Part shown: positions 1 through 6,143 of the stretch, in pieces
How the letters are laid out: each line of letters starts with the position of its first letter
Numbering within the stretch: position 1 is the stretch's first letter
From: a bacterium
GTDB lineage: Bacteria; Myxococcota_A; Bradymonadia; UBA7976; UBA1532
Length of the DNA: 12,859 bases
Assembly (NCBI GenBank): GCA_030424955.1
Contig: JAUHVS010000102.1
Coordinates: 1-12,859, forward strand
Direction: 5' to 3'
Position numbers and translations under genes: made by a program
The notes under the pieces: generated by a model
Seen by the model: only the letters and a program-made list of their open reading frames with translations
Databases searched by the model: none
What the model was told of the DNA's origin: nothing

Positions 1-444
1 CGCCGCCACGAGCAGGGCCGCCAGCCGCTGCAAGCCACGGCCGTCACACAGGGCGTGGTGGGCGCGCACCACCAGCCGCGCGGCCGGGCCGGGCTGCCAG
101 GTGAGATCCACCATGGGGTCGCGGTTGGGCCGCATGGGGGTGTCGAGCCAGGGCGCGCCGGCGCTGCCCTGGCCGTCCCAGGGGCCCGGCGCCACCCGCA
201 CCGTCGGCGGCGGGCCCCCGGCGACCCAGCGGAGCGCACGGCCGCGGCCCACCAGCCGGGGCGCCAGCAGCGGGCGCGCCGCGAGCACCTGCGCCAGGGC
301 CGCCTGCCAGGCCGCCAGGGGCAGGTCCCCCTGCCCCTCCACCACCCACGCCGGCGCGAAGGGGGGCGCGATGCGGCCAGCGGCCAGCCACACCCGCTCG
401 ATGCCTGTCACCGCGCGGGCCGCGGACGTGATGCTCGGCGGCAT
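1..444 (-). CDS. HHxxxDG acyltransferase/condensation-superfamily protein, N-terminal part (runs off left edge)
   Basis: Partial gene of 148 codons, open through base 1. The start ATG (444-442) follows GGAGGGGTC, so a GGAGG ribosome-binding site sits 4 bases upstream. The protein begins MPPSITSAARAVTGIERVWL. Near the window edge it carries HHALCDG (residues 129-135), an exact HHxxxDG motif in the context RAHHALCDGRGLQRL. In CoA-dependent acyltransferases, wax ester synthase/DGAT enzymes, PapA-type acyltransferases and NRPS condensation domains, the second His is the catalytic base, and the motif lies about 130 residues from the N-terminus of stand-alone enzymes, as here. The stand-alone start argues against an NRPS module, but the C-terminal half is missing, so acyl donor and acceptor cannot be named. 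It is divergent from recD. Superfamily call fairly sure; substrate unknown. Confidence 0.72.
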   Translation of the reverse strand, partial: MPPSITSAARAVTGIERVWLAAGRIAPPFAPAWVVEGQGDLPLAAWQAALAQVLAARPLLAPRLVGRGRALRWVAGGPPPTVRVAPGPWDGQGSAGAPWLDTPMRPNRDPMVDLTWQPGPAARLVVRAHHALCDGRGLQRLAALLVAA

Positions 445-491
445 GACCCCTCCATGGGACGACGCCTGATCGGCCTGGCCGGCGCCGCCGG

Positions 492-512
492 GCTGGCGAT
501 CGCCAGCGCTGG
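492..512. promoter_or_regulatory. Two overlapping perfect palindromes in the divergent intergenic region (possible operator)
   Basis: GCTGGCGATCGCCAGC at 492-507 is a 16-base perfect palindrome. It overlaps a second perfect palindrome, CCAGCGCTGG, at 503-512. Both lie in the 168-base gap between the acyltransferase gene and recD, about 50 bases upstream of the acyltransferase start. Location and symmetry suit a repressor site or cruciform. No regulator gene in the window is an obvious partner, and GC-rich DNA yields some palindromes by chance, so function is inferred. Confidence 0.35.
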
Positions 513-541
513 TCATACACCGCCACGCGCCGCCACATGAA
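512..541 (-). promoter_or_regulatory. Weak sigma-70-like promoter candidate for the acyltransferase gene
   Basis: On the minus strand, TTCATG (541-536) and TATGAC (517-512) are separated by 18 bases and match the -35 and -10 consensus at 3 and 4 of 6 positions. The palindrome pair begins at the -10 element and extends across the expected transcription start, which would suit repression. The match is weak and could be chance. Confidence 0.2.
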
Positions 542-612
542 GCCCGCCGTCCCCGCCCGCGCCGCGCCGGGGCGCCTCGTCGGCGGCACCACTTGCTGTT
601 AGGCTGCGCGCC

Positions 613-2643
613 ATGGCTCGCCCCACCCCGCCCGTCGACACCGCCTGGCGCCGCTTCCAAGCCGAGCGCGGCCGCGGCGCCGGCCCCTACGCCCGCCTGC
701 TGCGCCGCCTCGAAGCGCAGGCGCCGCTGCACGCCCTCGACCGCGCCGCCGTCACCCTGGCCGCCGAGATCGCCGTGCTGGCCCCCGGCGCCGACGTCGA
801 GGCCCTCACCCTGCTGATCCTCACGGTCTTCGCCGACGTGGCCCAGGGCAGCACCCGCACGCCCCTGACGCCCGACTGGCTGCAGACCCGCTTCGAGGGC
901 CTGCTGGGCCCCGACGCCGCCCAGGCGCCCGATCTGGTGGCCCGCGCCCTGGCCTGCCTGGACGGGCCCGCCGCGCCGGTCATGGCCGACGATCTCGACG
1001 CCCACGTGCCCCTGATCCGCGCCGACGGCGCCCTGTACCTGCAGCGGCTGCTGGCCGCCGAGCGCCGCCTGGCCGACAGCCTCGCCGAGCGCCTGCAGCG
1101 CCCCGCCGTGCCGGCCGATCCCGACGCCCTCGCGGACGTGCTGGCCCGCCCGGCGATGCGCAACGGCGTGGCCATCGACCTGTCGGACGAGCAGCAGCGC
1201 GCCGTCGAGACCGCCGTGAGCGGGGCCATCACCCTGGTCAGCGGCGGCCCCGGTACCGGTAAGACCAGCATCGTGGTGGCCATGCTGCGCACCCTCACGC
1301 GCATGGGCCTGCGCCCCGACGACGTGGCCCTGGCGGCCCCCACCGGCAAGGCCGCGTGGCGCATGTCGAGCAGCGTGCGCCAGGCCCTCGCGGCGGTGGC
1401 CGATCCCGCCGAGGCCGACACCCTGCTGGCTCAGCTCGCCCCCGCCCGCACCCTGCACCGCCTGCTGGGCTACAGCCCGCGGGGGGATCGCTGGCGCCAC
1501 CACGGCCGCAACCCGCTGTCGGCGCAGGTGGTGATCGTCGACGAGGCGTCGATGGTGGACGTCTTCTTGATGAACCGGCTGGTGCGCGCCCTCGCGCCCG
1601 ACACCCGGCTGGTGCTGCTGGGCGACGCCGATCAGCTGCCCTCGGTGGCCGCCGGCGCGGTGTTCCGCGACGCCCTGACCGCCGCCGGCACTGCCCGCGT
1701 GTCCCTCGTGCAGAGCTACCGCATGCGCAAGGAGGATCCGGGCGGCCGCGCCATCCTCAAGGTCGCGCAGCGCATGAACCAGGGCGAGGCCGCCCTGTTC
1801 GGCCCGGGCCTGGCCACCCACCGCCCCGAGCTGGCCGATCTGGGCGCCGTGGGCGTCGAGCACGCCGATCTGCCCAAGGAGCGCCGCCGCCGGTTCCTGG
1901 ATCGCTGGTACGCCGAGCGGGTGCGGGGCGACAGCGCCCTGCGCGCCAAGATGGCCCAGGTGTGGACCGCCGACGTCGACGGCCGCCTCACCGATCCCGG
2001 CCTGGCCAGCGTGTTCGGCTGGTTCGAGCGCAGCCGCGTGCTCTGCCTGACCCGGGCCTTCGACGTGGGCGCGCGGCGGATCAACGACCGCCTGCACGAC
2101 CGCTGCGCCCGCGACGCCGGCCAGCCCGCCGAGGTGCCGTTCCTGGTCGGTGAGCCCGTCATGATGCTGCACAATGACTACGACCGGCGGCTGTTCAACG
2201 GCGATCAGGGCATCGTGCTGCGGGTCGAAGACGCCGAGGGCCCCCGCGCCATGGCGGTGTTCCCCGACGAGCAGCCCGGCGTGTGGCGGGCCTTCGCCCT
2301 GGACGCCCTGAGCGGCCGCATCGCCCTGGCCTACGCCATGACCGTACACAAGGCCCAGGGCTCGGAGTTCGACGCCATCGCGGTGCTCCTGCCCGACCGG
2401 GACCTGCCCCTGCTGACCCGCGAGCTGCTCTACACGGCGGTCACCCGCGCGCGGCACGCCGTGTGGCTGCTCGGCGACCGGGCCCTGCTGGTGCAGGGCG
2501 TGCGCCGCACGGTGGAGCGCTTCGCCGGCCTCGCCGATCGCCTGCGGGCCGCCAGCGACGCCCCCCCGCCCCCCGACGACAGCGCGCCCGGCGCGCCCCC
2601 CCTGGATGACCCCGTGGCCCCAGCCCCCGACGAGGTGCCCTGA
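613..2643 (+). CDS. recD: RecD-type exodeoxyribonuclease V alpha subunit (SF1B helicase)
   Basis: 676-residue protein. RecD is the 5'-3' helicase motor of the RecBCD double-strand-break repair nuclease, acting on DNA ends in the cytoplasm. Visible motifs are Walker A GGPGTGKTS (residues 211-219, Lys217), Walker B VDEASMVD (309-316), motif III LLGDADQLPS, SYRM, motif V-like TVHKAQGSEFD (577-587) and motif VI VTRAR (610-614). GYSPRGDRWRHHGRNPL just before Walker B and the N-terminal segment LYLQRLLAAERRLADSL match RecD1. The N-terminal helix-hairpin-helix region of RecD2 is not evident. E. coli RecD is about 608 residues; the excess is partly a Pro/Asp-rich tail after residue 645. Start: first ATG in frame, with only a weak AGG 9 bases upstream. 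recB and recC are not adjacent; the upstream neighbour is divergent. It overlaps the next gene by one base. Confidence 0.92.
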   Translation: MARPTPPVDTAWRRFQAERGRGAGPYARLLRRLEAQAPLHALDRAAVTLAAEIAVLAPGADVEALTLLILTVFADVAQGSTRTPLTPDWLQTRFEGLLGPDAAQAPDLVARALACLDGPAAPVMADDLDAHVPLIRADGALYLQRLLAAERRLADSLAERLQRPAVPADPDALADVLARPAMRNGVAIDLSDEQQRAVETAVSGAITLVSGGPGTGKTSIVVAMLRTLTRMGLRPDDVALAAPTGKAAWRMSSSVRQALAAVADPAEADTLLAQLAPARTLHRLLGYSPRGDRWRHHGRNPLSAQVVIVDEASMVDVFLMNRLVRALAPDTRLVLLGDADQLPSVAAGAVFRDALTAAGTARVSLVQSYRMRKEDPGGRAILKVAQRMNQGEAALFGPGLATHRPELADLGAVGVEHADLPKERRRRFLDRWYAERVRGDSALRAKMAQVWTADVDGRLTDPGLASVFGWFERSRVLCLTRAFDVGARRINDRLHDRCARDAGQPAEVPFLVGEPVMMLHNDYDRRLFNGDQGIVLRVEDAEGPRAMAVFPDEQPGVWRAFALDALSGRIALAYAMTVHKAQGSEFDAIAVLLPDRDLPLLTRELLYTAVTRARHAVWLLGDRALLVQGVRRTVERFAGLADRLRAASDAPPPPDDSAPGAPPLDDPVAPAPDEVP

Positions 2644-3845
2644 TGCGCGCGCGCTCTGCCCTGGCCTGTGTGTCGTTGTTCCTGTGCGCGTGCAGCGGCG
2701 GGCCGCGGCCACAGCCGCCGAAGGACGCCGCCGCCCTGCCGGGGCGCCTGCACGCCGTGGGGGTGGTGCACACCGACACCGGCCTCATCGTCGGCGGCAC
2801 CGCCCAGGAGGGCGCGGTGCTGGGCCAGACCCCGCTGACGCCGGGCCCGGGCGGCCTGATCGTCGGCGTGGACGGCGGCCTCCACCCCGTGTGGGGCGCC
2901 GGGCTCGGGGGCGGCCAGGTCACCCTGCAGGCCTTCGCCCCCGGCCCCAACGGCGACGTGGTGTTCACCGCACGCTTCCTGGGCGCCTTCGGCGGCGGCG
3001 GCACCCTCATCAAGAGCCACGGCAAGGCCGACTGCGTGGCCGGCCGCGTGGCCCCCACCGGTGAGGTGCGCTGGGTCACCCACCTGGGCGGCGCGGGCGA
3101 GGACGACTGCCCCGGGCTGGTGGCCACGGACAGCGCCGTCTTCGTCGCGGGCAGCTTCGGCCCCATGCTGGTGACCCCGCGCCTCGACGCCCAGGGTGGC
3201 CGCGACGGGTTCGTGACCCGGCTGTCGGCCAAGGACGGCCAGGTCGAGGCCTCGGTGGCCTTCGGCGCCGGGGGCGACGAGCAGGTGCTGGCCCTGGCGC
3301 TGAAGGGCAGCACCCTGGCGGTGGTCGGCACCTTCAACCGCGACTTCCAGTACCGCTACGCCGTGCTCAACGCCCCCATGGACGGGCCCGGCGCGTTCAT
3401 CGCGGGCCTGGACGTCGATCTCAAGCCCACCTGGGCCCGGGTGGTGGGCCGCGCGCTGACCCGCCCCGTCGCCGTGGCGGGCACCGTGGACCGCGGCTGG
3501 GTCGTGGCCGGCACCGTCGCCGGCGCGGGCTTCATCACCGGCCTCGACAAGGGGGGCAACGCCCAGTGGCGCCGGGATCTCGCGGGCTGGTCCGCCGTGC
3601 ACGGGCTGGCGGTGGACGGCAGCGACGTGCTGGTGGCCGGCGCCGCCCGCGGCGTGGCGCTCAAGCGGCTGAGCGGCAGCGGCGAGCCCCTCGACCAGTA
3701 CACCTGCGGCGACGGCGCCGACGCCGCCACGGCCATCGCCATCAACCTGTCGGGGGACGTGGCCTGGGCCGGTCAGCTCGCGAAGGCCGCGCGCTGCGGC
3801 CCCGCGGGCGGCGTCGTCGGCCGGTGGGGCGGGCTCATCCGCTGA
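2643..3845 (+). CDS. Outer-envelope lipoprotein with propeller-like repeats, function unknown
   Basis: 400-residue protein. The N-terminus MRARSALACVSLFLCAC has a type II signal peptide with lipobox LCAC and lipidated Cys17. The next residue is Ser, so outer-membrane sorting is likely. The rest is made of repeats of about 45-50 residues of the form 'GEVRWVTHLGGAGEDD... VFVAGSFG', 'DGFVTRLSAKDGQVEASVAF', 'GAFIAGLDVDLKPTWARVV', 'GFITGLDKGGNAQWRRDL', with Gly/Asp turns. This resembles SBBP/delta-60 beta-propeller lipoproteins common in Myxococcota. No catalytic residues are recognisable. The start ATG (2643-2645) shares its A with the recD stop (TGATG), so translation is probably coupled to recD although a DNA-repair link is not obvious. 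Two late cysteines (in YTCGDG and AARCGP) could form a disulfide. The specific role is unknown. Confidence 0.82.
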   Translation: MRARSALACVSLFLCACSGGPRPQPPKDAAALPGRLHAVGVVHTDTGLIVGGTAQEGAVLGQTPLTPGPGGLIVGVDGGLHPVWGAGLGGGQVTLQAFAPGPNGDVVFTARFLGAFGGGGTLIKSHGKADCVAGRVAPTGEVRWVTHLGGAGEDDCPGLVATDSAVFVAGSFGPMLVTPRLDAQGGRDGFVTRLSAKDGQVEASVAFGAGGDEQVLALALKGSTLAVVGTFNRDFQYRYAVLNAPMDGPGAFIAGLDVDLKPTWARVVGRALTRPVAVAGTVDRGWVVAGTVAGAGFITGLDKGGNAQWRRDLAGWSAVHGLAVDGSDVLVAGAARGVALKRLSGSGEPLDQYTCGDGADAATAIAINLSGDVAWAGQLAKAARCGPAGGVVGRWGGLIR

Positions 3846-3870
3846 CCTGGCCGGGCGTGCGTAAGACGAT

Positions 3871-3886
3871 CGGCACGAAACCTGCT
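3871..3886 (+). promoter_or_regulatory. Sigma-54-type (-24/-12) promoter candidate
   Basis: CGGCACGAAACCTGCT matches the sigma-54 consensus TGGCACG-N4-TTGCW except at the first T of the -24 element and the first T of the -12 element. The invariant GG (3872-3873) and GC (3884-3885) are exactly 10 bases apart, as required. Transcription would start near 3897, giving a leader of about 40 bases with GGGAG before the protease ATG at 3938. Such promoters need an AAA+ enhancer-binding activator; its site would lie inside the preceding gene, and none was identified. Confidence 0.55.
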
Positions 3887-3937
3887 TTCCGGCTCAAGGG
3901 TCTACGCTTTCAATCCTCCAGCACGCCGGGAGCCTTG

Positions 3938-5455
3938 ATGTCACCCAAGCTTCTCTCCGTTAGCATCCTGACGGCCGCCGCCCTCACGGCGTGTGCGCCC
4001 GCCGATGATCAGGCGGTCATCGCCACCCGCATGGACAACATCCAGGGCGGGCAGATCGACGACGTGAACACCAACGTGGTCGGCATCGTGATGCAGTCCG
4101 GCCAGTTCAGCGGCATCTGCACCGGCTCCCTCATCGCCCCCAACCTCGTGCTCACCGCCCAGCACTGCATCGCCGAGCTCAACTCCGAGTACGTCGACTG
4201 CCGCACCAGCCGCTTCGGGCGGCTGACCTCGGCCAACGGCGTGGCGGTGACCACCGACACCTCCATGGGCCGCAGCGGCCTGGGCTACTACGGCGTGCGC
4301 GACGTCATCGTGCCCGAGCAGAACCAGCTGGTGTGCGGCAACGACATCGCCGTGCTGGTGCTGACCCGCAACATCCCGGCCAACGAGGCCACGCCGCTCA
4401 CGCCGCGCTTCGACCCCTTGCCGCAGCGCGGCGAGCGGGTGTCGGCCATCGGCTACGGCCACACCGGCAACGGCTCGGGCAGCGGCACCCGCCGCATCAT
4501 CGAGAACCGCCAGGTGCTGTGCGCCGGCGCGGCCTGCCGCGGCGCCGGCCTGTCGGACGAGGAGCTGATGGCCAGCGACGGCACCTGCCAGGGTGACTCC
4601 GGCGGCCCGCTCATCGACACCCAGGGCCGCGTGCTCGGCGCCCTCTCCCGGGGCGGCCAGGGCTGCTCCTACCCCGTCTACACCGGCGTCTTCGGCTACG
4701 CCGACTGGATCCGCGCCCAGGGCGCCCGCGCCGCGGGCTTGGGCGGCTACGCGACCCCCGCCTGGGTCGAGGGCGGCGACATCGGCCCCGACAACGACGG
4801 CGACGGCTTCAGCGACGACACCGACAACTGCCCCTGGAACCCCAACCCCAACCAGGCCGACGTGGACGGCGACGGCTACGGGGACGTCTGTGACGACCAG
4901 AACGACCTCGACCGCGGCGGCTCGTGCAGCGTGTGCAACGCGTGCAACACCGACGCCGACTGCGGCGGGCTGATCTGCGCCCAGACCTCCGACGGCTACG
5001 GCCTGTGCGTGCAGCAGTGCAACACCAGCAGCGACTGCCCGGCCACCGCGGCCTGCTACGACGTGGGCGGCGGCGTGGCCCTGTGCCTCAACGCCGACGC
5101 CGATACCGCGGGCGTCTGCCCCCCCGATTACGTGTGTGGCGAGCCGCGCCAGCCCGAGCCCGAGCCCGAGCCGGAGCCCGAGCCTGAGCCCGAGCCGGAG
5201 GCCGACGCCGGGGTGTCCCCCCAGCCCGAACCGGAGCCGGAGCCTGAGCCCCAGCCGCAGCCCGAGCCCGACCCCGGCATCGAGGGCGGCGACACCGATC
5301 CCGGCGCCCAGCCCGACGTGCGCATCGTGCCCGAGATCAAGCGCTCCGGCAGCTCGAAGGGCGGCTGCTCGGTGCCCGCCGACGGCCCCACCGACGCCCC
5401 CGCCGTGCTCACCCTGCTCGGCCTGCTCGGCCTGGGCCTGCGCCGCCGGCGCTAG
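3938..5455 (+). CDS. Surface-anchored trypsin-like (S1) serine protease with TSP3 repeats, Pro-Glu stalk and MYXO-CTERM-like tail
   Basis: 505-residue secreted endopeptidase. The ATG has GGGAG 5 bases upstream, and MSPKLLSVSILTAAALTAC gives a lipobox LTAC with Cys19. The frame is open further upstream, but that extension lies antisense-like within the previous gene and would bury the signal peptide. The S1 domain spans about residues 33-265, with triad His76 (LTAQHC), Asp136 (GNDIAVL) and Ser221 (GTCQGDSGGPL). The residue six before Ser221 is Gly, so the basic P1 specificity given by Asp189 in trypsin is not predicted. Next come thrombospondin type 3 calcium-binding repeats (about 283-320, NDGDGFSDDTDNCP), a Cys-rich segment (about 328-402), a PE-rich stalk (406-446), and a tail with GGCS (Cys477), a Leu/Gly helix and RRRR (502-505). 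This tail resembles MYXO-CTERM sorting signals cut by myxosortase. It likely acts at the cell surface. Possible sigma-54 control upstream. Confidence 0.88.
   Translation: MSPKLLSVSILTAAALTACAPADDQAVIATRMDNIQGGQIDDVNTNVVGIVMQSGQFSGICTGSLIAPNLVLTAQHCIAELNSEYVDCRTSRFGRLTSANGVAVTTDTSMGRSGLGYYGVRDVIVPEQNQLVCGNDIAVLVLTRNIPANEATPLTPRFDPLPQRGERVSAIGYGHTGNGSGSGTRRIIENRQVLCAGAACRGAGLSDEELMASDGTCQGDSGGPLIDTQGRVLGALSRGGQGCSYPVYTGVFGYADWIRAQGARAAGLGGYATPAWVEGGDIGPDNDGDGFSDDTDNCPWNPNPNQADVDGDGYGDVCDDQNDLDRGGSCSVCNACNTDADCGGLICAQTSDGYGLCVQQCNTSSDCPATAACYDVGGGVALCLNADADTAGVCPPDYVCGEPRQPEPEPEPEPEPEPEPEADAGVSPQPEPEPEPEPQPQPEPDPGIEGGDTDPGAQPDVRIVPEIKRSGSSKGGCSVPADGPTDAPAVLTLLGLLGLGLRRRR
5153..5275 (+). repeat. 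Pro-Glu-rich tandem repeat (protein stalk)
   Basis: Eight consecutive Pro-Glu codon pairs (5153-5200), an eight-codon spacer encoding ADAGVSPQ, then a second run of PE/PQ/PD pairs (5225-5275). Pro codons vary among CCC, CCG and CCT, and one Glu is GAA, so the DNA repeat is imperfect. This suggests the protein property, a stiff acidic wall-spanning stalk, is what is maintained. The 6-base unit may still vary in copy number between strains. Confidence 0.85.
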
Positions 5456-5463
5456 CACCGGCG

Positions 5464-5494
5464 CGGGCGCCCACCCCACCCCCACCGGCGCCCG
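5464..5494 (+). terminator. Hairpin downstream of the protease gene (candidate terminator)
   Basis: CGGGCGCC (5464-5471) and GGCGCCCG (5487-5494) form a perfect 8-base-pair stem around a 15-base loop of C and A. The stem begins 8 bases after the protease stop codon. There is no T-tract, so it may instead be an RNA-stabilising 3' hairpin or act with Rho. Confidence 0.4.
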
Positions 5495-5497
5495 ACG

Positions 5498-5525
5498 CGC
5501 CCGGGGCTTTGCATCGCCCGGGCGA
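5498..5525. promoter_or_regulatory. Paired CGCCCGGG sites upstream of the FUN14-domain gene
   Basis: The octamer CGCCCGGG occurs at 5498-5505 and again at 5515-5522, 17 bases apart. The second copy sits inside a 12-base perfect palindrome, TCGCCCGGGCGA (5514-5525). They lie 40-66 bases before the ATG of the four-gene cluster, where its promoter should be. They could be operator half-sites, but such strings arise easily in this composition, and no clear -35/-10 pair was seen. Confidence 0.25.
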
Positions 5526-5563
5526 CGTGGCAGGTTGCGCCGTCCCCTGCCGTGGAGCCCCGC

Positions 5564-6142
5564 ATGTCCGATCAGCCGACCTCCGCCGATCAGGGCGCCC
5601 AGCCCGCCCCGGGGCGCCGCGCCCTGGTGCTCGCGGTCCTGGCCCTGGTGGTGATCGCCATCGGCGCCCGCTGGGTGCTGGCCGACGACCCCAAGCTCGT
5701 CACGGAGTCCCACGAGTCGGACACCGCCACGGCCACCCGCACGCTGAAGGGCCCCGGCCTGTCGCAGATCAAGAGCGGCAGCCGGCAGCTCGCCAAGAAG
5801 GTGCCGGACGCGCCGGACCCCACGGTCGAGGCCCCCGAGGACTGGCGCCAGGCCCTGCCCTTCGTCACCGAGGGCGGCCTGGCCCTGCTGCTGGGCGTGG
5901 GCCTGGGCCTGGCGAGCCGCGCGGCCGCCAAGCTCCTCGCCGTGCTGGCCCTGCTCTTCTTCGCCGGCATGCAGTACTTCGCCTACGAGGGGGTGGTGGT
6001 GGTGGACTACGCCGCCCTCATGGACTGGGTGCGGCGCTTCGTGCTCAACGTCGGGGGCCAAGACCTGTTCGCGGATCTGAGCCGCAAGCTCCCCGCGCTG
6101 GGCTCTCTGGGCGTGGGCTACCTGATCGGCCTCAAGCGCTGA
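5564..6142 (+). CDS. FUN14-domain membrane protein
   Basis: 192-residue inner-membrane protein. ATG at 5564 is chosen because GGAG lies 6 bases upstream; a GTG at 5552 would add four residues (MEPR) but has no better site. A short N-tail (1-19) precedes a hydrophobic helix (about 20-42). A hydrophilic region (43-98), rich in Thr, Lys and Asp, follows. The C-terminal half (about 100-192) resembles FUN14: a Gly-rich helix EGGLALLLGVGLGLASRAAAK, then LLAVLALLFFAGMQYFAYEGVVVVDYAAL, and a final Gly-rich segment LGSLGVGYLIGLKR. Eukaryotic FUN14 proteins (FUNDC1) are mitochondrial membrane proteins; bacterial members have no established function. First gene of the cluster, one base before the next ORF. 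Family moderately sure; role unknown. Confidence 0.72.
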   Translation: MSDQPTSADQGAQPAPGRRALVLAVLALVVIAIGARWVLADDPKLVTESHESDTATATRTLKGPGLSQIKSGSRQLAKKVPDAPDPTVEAPEDWRQALPFVTEGGLALLLGVGLGLASRAAAKLLAVLALLFFAGMQYFAYEGVVVVDYAALMDWVRRFVLNVGGQDLFADLSRKLPALGSLGVGYLIGLKR

Positions 6143-6143
6143 C

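Noticed and set aside
44..592. Minus-strand frame of 182 codons at the left end
   Set aside because: It is Arg/Gly/Pro-rich with no motif. The frame that ends in HHALCDG and has a GGAGG site is the real gene there.
3566..3937. In-frame upstream extension of the serine protease
   Set aside because: It runs through the lipoprotein gene in another frame and would hide the signal peptide. The ATG at 3938 has GGGAG and a promoter candidate.
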